From Paraburkholderia fungorum (GTDB lineage Bacteria > Pseudomonadota > Gammaproteobacteria > Burkholderiales > Burkholderiaceae): a DNA stretch of 64,000 bases. The notes beneath the pieces are model-generated. The model was not told the origin of the DNA. It saw only the letters and a program-made list of their open reading frames with translations, and searched no databases. Shown piece after piece: positions 9,380 to 18,797 of the stretch. The stretch is taken from the NCBI RefSeq assembly GCF_900099835.1, contig NZ_FNKP01000002.1:1054001-1118000 (forward strand), written 5' to 3'. How positions within the stretch are numbered: the stretch's first letter is position 1; the number at the start of each line of letters is the position of its first letter. The position numbers and the translations under genes are program-made.

Positions 9380-12106
9380 ATGTTAGCTCGTTCCCTCCAC
9401 GAACGGACGATTGAGGGGTTGTTTGGTAGTTCGGAAATTAGATCCGAACTGCAGAAATACCTTCTCAACCTTGACTACGACAGTGATGCTTTAGGCGCAC
9501 GGTGCATTGACGCGCTGGAGAGAACACTCGAGCAGGATCACAGACGCGAGTTTCGGCGCAGCGATATTCAGCGGGTTGTCTCTGGAGTTGGCACATTTCT
9601 GTCATCCCCTTCGCTTCCTGTGCTGGATGAGCTGTTCGACCGACTGATGGTTCGCAACGGTGACATGCTGCAGTATCGTGAAGATAGCGTGCAAGGCTTC
9701 GCCCGGCTGGCGGCAGGTGTCGATCCGACTTTGATCGCCGGATGGCATCTGGCTTGTTGGCTCGATCAGTCAGTCCGACCTTCGACCAATGATGTGCGCC
9801 GGATTGTCGAGGCTCAAGTGCCGATGTTCGCACCTGCAGCCTCTAACCGCAGCTTCGCAGAAGGCCACGTTCACCTGGGCGGGATAACATTCGACGGGTT
9901 GGTGCTCGCAGATCAATTGCTTTTTGATCGAAATGTACGTGACAAGAAGGAGCATCTGACCGTACGACGATTGCAACGAGTGCTTCGCGTCCTCCTAGAA
10001 AGCACGATTAGCCGTTCATCAGACAATACGCCGGACGGCACGACTGATCTTCGTATCCGCCTTCGGCAGGCTGTCGAGCCTGAGTCGTTTGATACAGACC
10101 GTTCTACGCATTTGCCGCTTGACTGGCAAACGGTAGCAAACGCCTGCATCGTCACCCGCAATGTTGATTCACAATGGCTTGTGTTTCATCTCGCAAACGC
10201 TATCGATGCAGATCTGATCTCACAGGCATGGTTATGGCTCGTGATTTATCTCTGGTCACTCTTTCGCGCCCCAGGAGCCCTTCTTTGCGAACGCGCGGCA
10301 GTCTGCTACCTGATCAATGGCTTGATGGGGCTGCGGCGTAAGATCATCATGGATGGGCAAGGGTTGACGCGCTTTGCAGACGATTACTATTCGGCGCCGT
10401 TAAGGAAACCACGAAATGCTCGAGCGAATTCGGTTGATCGAATTCGCCGCTTGCTTGCAAGCCAATCCGATCTTGCTGAAATCAAGATTGGAACTGATGC
10501 GTTTGGACCATCAATCGCTCAACAGGTCGCCGAAGCGCTTGTAGCTAGTGCAGAGATACAGTCTCCGGATTTGCCGGTTGTTCGAGCCAATGGGTTTGAT
10601 TTATCTCTGGATCCGCGCACCCATCTCTATGTCGGTCATCTGAATCGCTGGCATTTTTGTGCGCATATGTCGCGATCGAATCCGAAACGGCTTACACGCA
10701 ACCGATATCAACAACTGCAATGGGCCAGGATGAAAGAGCTCCGCCGGGCGCTCGAACGTCAAGCTGGCTGGAATGTGGACACATTCCTGCATGGGCGCAT
10801 CAACGAGAATGTCGCACTTCATCCGGCCCGATGGTTACGCGGTCTCGATGTGGCTGGGGATGAGAATGTCGGCCGCATCGAGCTGTTCGCTCCGATGTTG
10901 CGGTGGATGCGCAGCGGGATGTTGACGCGGCCCGATGGAGAACGTCCTGCCGGAGGATTTCATTTCAGCATTCACGCAGGAGAGGATTACGCCCATCCAC
11001 TATCTGGGATGCGCCATATTGACGAAACTGTTCGATTCTGTGACATGCGAAGTGGTGACCGGCTTGGCCACGCCCTTGCGATCGGTATTGACCTCAAGGT
11101 TTGGACCGACCGGCATGGAGACATGGTATTACCAGTTGACGAACATCTCGACAACCTAGTATGGGCATGGCACTACGCTTGCGAACTTTCTGGAAAACTG
11201 CCGCTCGCAGCCCAGATTTTGCCGCGCCTCGAACGTCGGATCGCCCGCTTTGCAAGAGAGGTTCCGTGGCTGAGCGGTGGGAAAGGTCAATCGGCAGGTC
11301 CGCTACTTCACTCGGCGCCCGATCGATCTTTCGTGGACAGGCCTATTATCACACGGGACACAGGGGTTACGCCTGATACGCTTTATCGCGCCTGGCAACT
11401 GCGGCGCAATTGCGCAACAACGATGCGTGAAAACATTCCCGTTGCTATCCAAGATGATTTACTTGACCAAGCTGTCCCTGACTTCGCAAGGCTCAAGGCT
11501 GCCTGGGAGACTAGTAACGACGGAACACCTGAGTCAATTTACCTCGCACGCGAATCCGCGTTTTCATTAACTCCTAAAGGAAAAGTCCGTGACGTACTTG
11601 TTCGGGTTGCAGCTAAAGACAACACCGATCTATCTCTACGATTGGAACGGGACAGCACAGCGATAGACGGGGAGTTTCTATACGATTACGAGACGGCTGA
11701 AGATCTGGACTTTGCAACTGCAATTCAGGATCATCTTCTGCATAATTTCGACAGAATGGGTCTGATTATTGAAACCAATCCAACCTCAAACGTTTATATT
11801 GCCCGTCTCAATAGCTATAGCGAGCATCCAATCTTTCGATGGAGCCCGCCTAACGATCGAAGTTTAGAGAAAGGCGAGCGTTACAACCGCTTCGGATTGA
11901 GGAGCGGCCCCATTCAAGTATTGGTGAATACGGATGATCCCGGCATTATGCCAACGACGCTCAGGACGGAGTATGCATTGTTGCTGGAGGCTTCGGTCGA
12001 TTTGGGCTACTCCCGTACGACAAGTGAGATGTGGTTGGAACGCATTCGCCAGGCTGGCATCGACCAGTTTTATCGGAATCACCTTCAGGTGTTTCCAGGC
12101 CTATGA
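9380..12106 (+). CDS. rdrB: RADAR anti-phage system adenosine deaminase RdrB
   Basis: 908 residues with the metal-dependent adenosine deaminase motifs spread by large insertions, as in RdrB: GHVHLGG (His163, His165), FSIHAGED (His532, Glu535), DRLGHA (His564) and VNTDDPG (Asp852, Asp853). These supply the zinc ligands, the general acid and the base of the amidohydrolase fold. The distance between first and last motif (nearly 700 residues) is far larger than in housekeeping deaminases of about 340 residues. RdrB converts adenosine to inosine; both RNA and (d)ATP have been proposed as targets, with the result that infected cells stop growing. The gene starts three bases after the rdrA stop, so the two are one transcript and probably translationally coupled. 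All catalytic residues I can identify are intact. Confidence 0.93.
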   Translation: MLARSLHERTIEGLFGSSEIRSELQKYLLNLDYDSDALGARCIDALERTLEQDHRREFRRSDIQRVVSGVGTFLSSPSLPVLDELFDRLMVRNGDMLQYREDSVQGFARLAAGVDPTLIAGWHLACWLDQSVRPSTNDVRRIVEAQVPMFAPAASNRSFAEGHVHLGGITFDGLVLADQLLFDRNVRDKKEHLTVRRLQRVLRVLLESTISRSSDNTPDGTTDLRIRLRQAVEPESFDTDRSTHLPLDWQTVANACIVTRNVDSQWLVFHLANAIDADLISQAWLWLVIYLWSLFRAPGALLCERAAVCYLINGLMGLRRKIIMDGQGLTRFADDYYSAPLRKPRNARANSVDRIRRLLASQSDLAEIKIGTDAFGPSIAQQVAEALVASAEIQSPDLPVVRANGFDLSLDPRTHLYVGHLNRWHFCAHMSRSNPKRLTRNRYQQLQWARMKELRRALERQAGWNVDTFLHGRINENVALHPARWLRGLDVAGDENVGRIELFAPMLRWMRSGMLTRPDGERPAGGFHFSIHAGEDYAHPLSGMRHIDETVRFCDMRSGDRLGHALAIGIDLKVWTDRHGDMVLPVDEHLDNLVWAWHYACELSGKLPLAAQILPRLERRIARFAREVPWLSGGKGQSAGPLLHSAPDRSFVDRPIITRDTGVTPDTLYRAWQLRRNCATTMRENIPVAIQDDLLDQAVPDFARLKAAWETSNDGTPESIYLARESAFSLTPKGKVRDVLVRVAAKDNTDLSLRLERDSTAIDGEFLYDYETAEDLDFATAIQDHLLHNFDRMGLIIETNPTSNVYIARLNSYSEHPIFRWSPPNDRSLEKGERYNRFGLRSGPIQVLVNTDDPGIMPTTLRTEYALLLEASVDLGYSRTTSEMWLERIRQAGIDQFYRNHLQVFPGL

Positions 12107-13541
12107 AGATGGCAATATCTTGAGTACTTGGATAGATGGCGTGTGAGCAGATAAGCTTACTTGATTAAACGGTGGAGTACGGCGTTTCACCACATTGATG
12201 CGGACCTCCGTACTGAACGTCATACTCCAATAGCGACGGCGAACGCAGGAGCAAGCTTCCCGCGCTTTCGCCCGCTACCTTGCTACCGATTCGTGCAACG
12301 GTAGGGGCACTAACCAGTCTATCAATCCGGAGTTAAAAAAGCTCAGCTGGTCAGCTGTTGCCCTTTCAAAGGTGTTGCTTTAAGTCCGGTTAACCCGAGG
12401 ATCGCCTGTGGCCGACCCACATACACAAGTCTTTGACGCGGCACGACACCTTCGTAAGACGGTTAGGTTAGCCTATTGCGTTCAACTCGGCCCTAGCCGA
12501 CATTCAAGTGTTGTCGTTTGTACGGTGGCTTCGGGACATCTTTGGTCATTCGGACAAGCGTTTTTTAAACGTCTGCTCTCGTCGCCTTTGATTGCATACC
12601 TCTTTCCCGAAGCAAAAGCCGCGGCACAGCCCTCTGGGCGGCCGGCTCAACACTATACGTTCGATGCTTTTTTGCTGGTTCGCAGCGATCTGACGCGATG
12701 TGGAGAGTTTCTGGCTTCGGCTCCGTACGGCGTCTTTTGCCGGCACATTTCGTGACACTGCTCACAGCTTCGCTCAGCAATGACAGGGTCACGCATTGCG
12801 CACAAGAGTTTGAAGGCGACAGCCCTGTTGACACTTTCGGACGGCGCCTTGTGACGTCGCGTTACACATTCGCCGAGTTTTTTTATGGTACTCCCCGCGA
12901 TAGCGGTTCCGCGCACGTTTTTTAGTCACGATGTTCTTCGCTTATGACGTGCTCGTCGTGGAAACCAAAGTGACCCTTCTAATGCAACATGATAGACAGG
13001 TGCGCGCCTGGTTGTCAGGAGAAAAATCCGCTTCTCGTTCACCCGAGGCGGTTACGACACGCTATGCCGTTTCAAGCGAAAAAGTTCATATCAGTTTGGT
13101 GTGTCCAGCTTGATACTTGGCTATCATCCCATAGCTACAACACAATCACGCCGCTGAGCGAGTTTGTGGAATAGGTGCATGCATGTTGAGTATGCAATAC
13201 GCATGGTATTGAGACATAGGGAGATTTGGGTGTCGCCGTTGGCACCAAATCCGATAGCCTCCGCTCTCGAATTTAAGCGCGTCCCAGATATTATTGTTTC
13301 TCAGCGAAAGCGAGCTCGTATGAAAAACGTCAACAGCAATGGTTTCAATTTAAATATCAGTTGGCATATGCTGAGCGCGGCGAAAAAAATGATTGAAGAA
13401 GCAGGCGACGCGCTAGGGTGTCGTCACTTGTTCGGAATACTCATGCGGGGGTGCGTGTGAAATCAGCTACGTAGGTTGCACCGCCGCGACCGGATATGGC
13501 GCAAGAGCACATTTTAGACAAATTAAACGAGACCAAGATCC
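12107..13541. other. 1.4-kb spacer between RADAR and the STAND/PLD gene
   Basis: No ORF with a recognisable family. Apart from the GTG-started ORF at 12408-12755, protein-like stretches continue in other plus-strand frames (about 12698-12920 and 12931-13113). They meet at a run of T around 12918-12924, where one added base would join them. This looks more like a decayed gene than a functional one. An ATG at 13321 opens 46 codons directly before the STAND gene but has no ribosome binding site. Confidence 0.35.
12408..12755 (+). CDS. Possible small protein or gene remnant downstream of rdrB
   Basis: 115 codons from a GTG at 12408, preceded seven bases upstream by GAGG, a reasonable ribosome binding site. 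The product is weakly hydrophobic in the middle and has no motif I recognise. It lies on the same strand as rdrB, 300 bases downstream. RADAR loci sometimes carry an extra small gene, but nothing here resembles the small membrane (SLATT-like) accessories. Later frames continue with protein-like sequence, so it may be the first piece of a broken gene. Confidence 0.25.
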   Translation: MADPHTQVFDAARHLRKTVRLAYCVQLGPSRHSSVVVCTVASGHLWSFGQAFFKRLLSSPLIAYLFPEAKAAAQPSGRPAQHYTFDAFLLVRSDLTRCGEFLASAPYGVFCRHIS

Positions 13542-16500
13542 ATGAAGCAGGAAATCGATAGCGTCATCCTTCACGCGCGTAACGCACCTGTGGATCCAGC
13601 CAAACGAATCATACGAAGCAATGTTCTTGATACCATTGACCGAACCTTCGAAAACAACAGCATCGTATTCATCGAGGGTGATTCGCTCTCTGGTAAATCA
13701 GAACTGGCCGCGCAGTTCATGAACCGGCATGATGGCAAAGCAATCGGAGTCTTCCTTACCACCGGAAGCCCAATGTTTTATTCATCGTCATTCTTTAGAT
13801 TGGCCCTCTGTGAGCAGATCCATTATCTCGTCAATCGGACCGATTCCAACATCGATCCGCCGGTAGGTGAGGATCTGTTCCATCGATATGTACTTCGCCT
13901 TCAGTCTTTGGGTAGACGGAATCCAATTACTTTCGTTATCGATGGGCTGGAAGATTCTGATAAGGCTGACCGGACAACGACGCAGGAAATATTCTCGCAG
14001 ATTCCGGCAGTTCAGTCCGAGTTCAAGATACTTATCACTGGAAGTGATCGCCTCTATCGTGAACTGAATCTCCAGAAACGTGGTGCTGTTAAGATCCCGC
14101 CGTTTTCACTGAGTGAGCTGGAGAGCGAAGCGTATCTGCGGGATCTGGACCTTTCGTCGGATGACCAGAGAGCGCTTCACATATACACGGGCGGCAATAT
14201 CGGATCACTGCATCTGGTGCGCACCCTGTTGCTTGATGGAACACCCATCGACGACTTGCTGTCAGAGAAAAAGGGAAGCACAGGGAAGCTGCTTGAGCAT
14301 GAATGGTCATCCCTGCAACTTGACGATGAAACCAGGCTGCTGCTGGCCATGATTGTGTTTTCACACGCGCCGCTTTCGAGCAGCGCACTCAGCGACCTGA
14401 CTGACCAGTCAATCGACGCGATTGATACAAAACTTGCTGGCTTCCGTTTCGTTTCGACAGCCGCAGGCCTATGGTCAGTTCGGTCGGAAGCGCAAAAACG
14501 GTTTATTGCAGACAAACTCTTTGAAATGCGCAAGTCAGTGGAAGACAAACTGATCAACCGCCTCTTTGACCTGCAGGAGCAGAGAGACGGTATTGTTTCG
14601 TTACCTTCACAACTTCTCGCTGCTGGCCAGCACGCGGAGGCTCTACGCATACTTTCGGGAGAGCATTTTTCCCGACTACTTGCACATGAGAGTTCGTTGC
14701 GATCATTGAATCGGCATGCCGAATATGGTGTTGTTTCTGCCCGCAAAGGTGATGATACTTTCTCTGAACTGCGATTCTCGCTAATACAGTCCGCCATCAA
14801 CGGGACGACATTGGCAGCTACTTCTAACTATGAAATCGAGGCGCTCCTGTCCCTTGGGAAAGACGACGGCGCAGCGGCGCTGGCGTTGACCGCCGCCACG
14901 GCCGAGGAGCGGCTACGTCAGTTGGCAGCGGCCGCGGGATGTTTTGCCAAAAAAGAAAAAGCAGTGCCTGAGCAGGTCATCGCTGCCCTTAAGGATCTGC
15001 TTTCGGAACTAGAGGACGAACTCTCCGAGCCGTTGCTGATCAGTATCGCCGCGGAGTTACTTCAGGTGGATCTTGATCTTGCATTGCAAATTCTGGAGAA
15101 GGCAGGACGGAAAAAGTCGAGAAAACTGGACTCATCCGCAGCGTCACAGCCTGAGGGAGTAGACGGGCTGGGTTCCCGAGGTCAGGAATCAGGCGAATCA
15201 GCCTCCCGCACAGAAACGGCGGCCGATCTGCGCCCCATCCTTGACGCGGCAGAATTTCTCGTGAAGAACATGAGTGTGGATGATGTTCTGGATCGTGTCT
15301 CTCATCTTGAAGAAAGTCACAAACTGTTTCTTCTTCAACGATGGCTCGAAGCACACCGAAAGAACCCGCGCGCGTTCGAGATAGCTCTCGTCGCTCTGGA
15401 TATTGTTCTCCGTGATACATCGAAGGCTCCTAAACTGAAAGACCTCAGGGAGATTGCGATCGTTGTTCCACACATCTCAGACCATCCAGATTCGGATCGT
15501 GTAATCTCGCGGCTCGATGCGCAAAGCAGTGAACTGGTTGGGCACGGGACTTCTGAAGAAGCTGTTCGACTCAAGATGCTGCTTTTAAGAGGCAAGCAGC
15601 GCTGGAAGACGGATGCCGTTGATGCCGATCTTATTGATCTCTTCGCTCAGGTTCATGGTGTTTCTGATGTCGGCATCCGGACAGCCTGTTACGCATGGAT
15701 GCTGTATCACGCCGGTCTACTTCGCGATAAGGATTCTTTTGAAGAAAGAACCGGCGTCATTGCCGAGACCACAAAACATCTACTCGAAGCCACTGATCTC
15801 TTGCTCGCACAGACGGCCGAGCACTATGTTGCAGCCGTTGACGCTGTCAGGGCTATCTGCATGGCCGCGCCCGACAAAGCCCTAGAGCTAGTTGGCCGAT
15901 TCAACACACGAGCTCGTCGTGACAAAGGGTTTGCGCAGGTCGTGCGGTCCTTGGCTGTCAACAAAACCTACAACAAGCACGTGGCGATTGTAGTGGCCGG
16001 AATCGAAAGCGTGGTTGACATGGAGGAGCGGGAGAAATTGGTTCTCTTCCTGCTTTACCGGATATCTAGAGATCAAAAAGTTGACCAGAATGCTCCTGTA
16101 GAGCCTCGCCTCCTAATTTTGTGGAAGCGGGTGATGCATAGTACGCGCAGAATGCAAGCGATGATTCTGACATACAAGATCATCAACACTTCTGCGTCAC
16201 TGAGAAAGCCTACTACACTCCTCGAAGATGCCCTCAATGTATGGCGTGATATCTCCGATTCACCGCTTCGCGTCAATGTTGGGTATTGGGTAGTAAGCGA
16301 GCTCGCCATTGTAGATCGGAGCAACGCAGAACGGTGGCTCGATATGGTAAGAGAAGAATCCAAGCAATCGGGTGCGCCATCTAGTATGGCGAGCACTCAA
16401 TTGTTCCTTGTCGCGGGGCTTGCGGGGAGGGTGTTCGCATGTTACGTGGCCGAATGCCCTCACGACTTTGACGCTGCACTTGCAAGACTATCGCTTATTG

Positions 16501-18434
16501 TCGAAAGCATTCCCGCTCTCGATGAGCAGGCCCAGATATGGGCGGAAGTGGGAGTGCAACTCTTCTACTCGCAACATCGAGACCTTAGTCAGCGAGTTGT
16601 TGAAAAAAAGATTGAGCCGCTTCTAACGGTGAATTTTGAAACTAACGTGGTTCTTCAACAAACGGTTCTCTTTAATGTCGCGCCGTTACTTTATCTAATA
16701 TCGTCCGACGCAGCAAATGCGCGAATAGAGCGAGGTATCCCGCGCGAGACTCGCGACGACGTGAGAGATTCCATCGCAAAGACAATTCTTAGGAAGATGT
16801 TGCCTTCTAATTTTTACCAGGAGCGTCATCGGACGGAGTTCGAACTATCCTACGCGGGAGCAACGGCTGTCCTTGCGCAAATAAAACTGATGACGGAAGA
16901 TTCTGTTATTTACAACAATGTTTCAAGATTGTGCAATAGCCTTCAGGCGAAAAAGAATAGAAGTGCCATTCGTCGTAACCAGGTAGCTGACATTCTAGTC
17001 GACCTCAGAAAGATCGTCGAAGAGAAGTTGCCGGATAAGGAAAACATTCAGCATGAGGGGTTTCTGATCGCCTGTCTCGCAGAGATTCTGCGCTGTCAAA
17101 TTCACGAAACGAAACAGCGGAACAATAACCAATGGCTTGATTTATTCAATCGAGCCAAGGCGATTTGCAACGGCGCGGACAGGGTCATCGTCGTCAGCAT
17201 GGTTGCATCGTGCTCCGGCGGAGCAGGTCCATTCGCAGACGGCGTATGGTTCGAGAGCGTCAAAAGGGACATACAAAATATTCCTTCCGACCGAGATCGG
17301 ATCGAGCGCTATCAATGGGTCGCAGAAGTAATTGAACCGTTTGACAAACCTAAATGTAGATCACTTCTCAAGGAAGCAATGAAGGCGTCCAATCATTTTA
17401 ATGATGATGGACTGATGGACAAGCGTCAACGCATGCTGGATCTTGCTCATAACATTGATCCTTCGTTTGTAGATGAAATGATATCGATTCTGGATGATGA
17501 CGAAGCGACCGATGGGCCAAAGTCGCTATTGAAAGAACATCACAAGTTGCTTGAAGCAAGAAAGGAAGCGGCAACAGATGTCAGCCGACTTAATTTGCAA
17601 AATCACAGCCTGATGGATCTCACAGAGATTGCGATGAGAAACGTTAGCGCGATGAATGCGGGAAGGAACTACGCTCAACAGCCAAAACTTTTCATGGAGC
17701 TGGCAAATAAGAGCAAGCATTTTCCTTTTCCACTCAGTTATCCGGTCTGGCTGTGGATCATCGAGAGTGCACTTCGAAAGTCAAACCAGAAGATTGCTCA
17801 TAAGTCACTACCACAGCTCTTCGATAATGTATGTAGTGCTGCGGAAGTTTCAGTCAGCCTTCTTAACCGGAGCGGGGGCGGCCGTCGCTCCTCGCTACTC
17901 GATTCAGCGGAATCTATTGTTGGCCCTGGCGATCGCGAGCGGCTGTTCGTTCGCCTTCGTGACTGGTTGGCGAATCTGAATGATGAACAAATATATATCA
18001 GTGATCCGTATTTTGGACCTGATGATCTTGATGTAATCAAGGCAATCGCCGAATATGCTCCCAACAAGAAGATCGTGGTGCTGACCAGCAAGGAAGAAAC
18101 AAATCGGGCGATCAAAGGTGCTTCCCCCGAAGAAGCGTTCCGCGACGCTTGGGACGACATGTGCGACGGAAGTCCGCCCCAGACGGACATTTATGTTATT
18201 GGCTACGGCACTGAAGGTAAGCATCCAATTCATGATCGATGGATCGTCTCCGAGAGCCGCGGATTACGACTCGGAACTTCGACCGGTTCTATCGGAGGGA
18301 TGCGTCTGTCGGAAATATCCGAGATGGACTCATCACAGGCAAAGGAAAAATGGTCAGCCGTGACGCGCCTTCTGTCTCGCGAAACCCGCATTTGGCAAGG
18401 ACAGAAGTTGCATAGATCCAGCTTTAGCCTTTAG
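13542..18434 (+). CDS. Giant STAND-like NTPase with helical repeats and C-terminal PLD-like domain
   Basis: 1630 residues. N-terminus: P-loop GDSLSGKSE (Gly46-Lys52-Ser53), Walker B TFVIDGLED (Asp134), sensor-like ILITGSDRL, then KIPPFSLSELESEAYL (184-199), matching the conserved post-Walker-B segment of STAND/NACHT-type NTPases, followed by a winged-helix-like region to about 340. Residues from about 340 to 1450 are almost all alpha-helical, resembling TPR/HEAT-type solenoids, broken by a polar low-complexity linker near 524-562. C-terminus: IYISDPYFG (1484) begins a phospholipase-D-like alpha/beta fold; HDRW (His1564) and GLRLGTSTGS (from 1576) resemble an HxK...GS half-site with Arg in place of Lys. 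This is a sensor-effector layout as in anti-phage STAND proteins, but with the putative effector at the C-terminus. It follows RADAR on the same strand at 1.4 kb, so it probably has its own promoter. I know no named system with this architecture; function is inference. Confidence 0.85.
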   Translation: MKQEIDSVILHARNAPVDPAKRIIRSNVLDTIDRTFENNSIVFIEGDSLSGKSELAAQFMNRHDGKAIGVFLTTGSPMFYSSSFFRLALCEQIHYLVNRTDSNIDPPVGEDLFHRYVLRLQSLGRRNPITFVIDGLEDSDKADRTTTQEIFSQIPAVQSEFKILITGSDRLYRELNLQKRGAVKIPPFSLSELESEAYLRDLDLSSDDQRALHIYTGGNIGSLHLVRTLLLDGTPIDDLLSEKKGSTGKLLEHEWSSLQLDDETRLLLAMIVFSHAPLSSSALSDLTDQSIDAIDTKLAGFRFVSTAAGLWSVRSEAQKRFIADKLFEMRKSVEDKLINRLFDLQEQRDGIVSLPSQLLAAGQHAEALRILSGEHFSRLLAHESSLRSLNRHAEYGVVSARKGDDTFSELRFSLIQSAINGTTLAATSNYEIEALLSLGKDDGAAALALTAATAEERLRQLAAAAGCFAKKEKAVPEQVIAALKDLLSELEDELSEPLLISIAAELLQVDLDLALQILEKAGRKKSRKLDSSAASQPEGVDGLGSRGQESGESASRTETAADLRPILDAAEFLVKNMSVDDVLDRVSHLEESHKLFLLQRWLEAHRKNPRAFEIALVALDIVLRDTSKAPKLKDLREIAIVVPHISDHPDSDRVISRLDAQSSELVGHGTSEEAVRLKMLLLRGKQRWKTDAVDADLIDLFAQVHGVSDVGIRTACYAWMLYHAGLLRDKDSFEERTGVIAETTKHLLEATDLLLAQTAEHYVAAVDAVRAICMAAPDKALELVGRFNTRARRDKGFAQVVRSLAVNKTYNKHVAIVVAGIESVVDMEEREKLVLFLLYRISRDQKVDQNAPVEPRLLILWKRVMHSTRRMQAMILTYKIINTSASLRKPTTLLEDALNVWRDISDSPLRVNVGYWVVSELAIVDRSNAERWLDMVREESKQSGAPSSMASTQLFLVAGLAGRVFACYVAECPHDFDAALARLSLIVESIPALDEQAQIWAEVGVQLFYSQHRDLSQRVVEKKIEPLLTVNFETNVVLQQTVLFNVAPLLYLISSDAANARIERGIPRETRDDVRDSIAKTILRKMLPSNFYQERHRTEFELSYAGATAVLAQIKLMTEDSVIYNNVSRLCNSLQAKKNRSAIRRNQVADILVDLRKIVEEKLPDKENIQHEGFLIACLAEILRCQIHETKQRNNNQWLDLFNRAKAICNGADRVIVVSMVASCSGGAGPFADGVWFESVKRDIQNIPSDRDRIERYQWVAEVIEPFDKPKCRSLLKEAMKASNHFNDDGLMDKRQRMLDLAHNIDPSFVDEMISILDDDEATDGPKSLLKEHHKLLEARKEAATDVSRLNLQNHSLMDLTEIAMRNVSAMNAGRNYAQQPKLFMELANKSKHFPFPLSYPVWLWIIESALRKSNQKIAHKSLPQLFDNVCSAAEVSVSLLNRSGGGRRSSLLDSAESIVGPGDRERLFVRLRDWLANLNDEQIYISDPYFGPDDLDVIKAIAEYAPNKKIVVLTSKEETNRAIKGASPEEAFRDAWDDMCDGSPPQTDIYVIGYGTEGKHPIHDRWIVSESRGLRLGTSTGSIGGMRLSEISEMDSSQAKEKWSAVTRLLSRETRIWQGQKLHRSSFSL

Positions 18435-18438
18435 TAAT

Positions 18439-18672
18439 TCAGATACCGCTACTCGTTAGCGAGAGCGTGCTGAACGGGTCCCAGACAGCGGTCTGTCTGG
18501 GTAGCGCCTGCGCAATATTAAGGCACACATTTTCAATGTGAAGTGTTTGAAGGAGCGTACCGCCAGTTAACTCGTTTGGGTCTGGGCAAAACGACGTCAG
18601 CAGAAGGCCGTAGCGCGTTGTCCGGATGACAATGTAGCCGTGTATCCACGAAGTGCAGGCCGCTGAATCCAA
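18439..18672 (-). pseudogene. Short ORF fragment convergent with the STAND/PLD gene
   Basis: 77 codons from a TTG at 18672. The frame is open further upstream to a TAA near 18706 without an ATG or GTG start. The sequence reads like protein (an IHGYIVIRTTRYGLLLTSF strand-rich stretch) but has no known motif and no ribosome binding site. It ends four bases beyond the stop of the convergent STAND/PLD gene. Most likely the tail of a lost gene. Confidence 0.3.
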
Positions 18673-18797
18673 GCGGCTTCTCTCAGCTTGTTCGAAGACG
18701 ACGATTTAGCTGTGCGGTATGACGAAGATCAATCTGTGTGTTCCGACTCGATCTCCGTATGCCATTGCGGTCGGCCGTTTGAGCTGATCTCGATCGC

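Noticed and set aside
13164..13460. 98-codon ORF directly before the STAND/PLD gene
   Set aside because: No start with a ribosome binding site. The inner ATG at 13321 gives only 46 residues and no motif of a small antitoxin or regulator.
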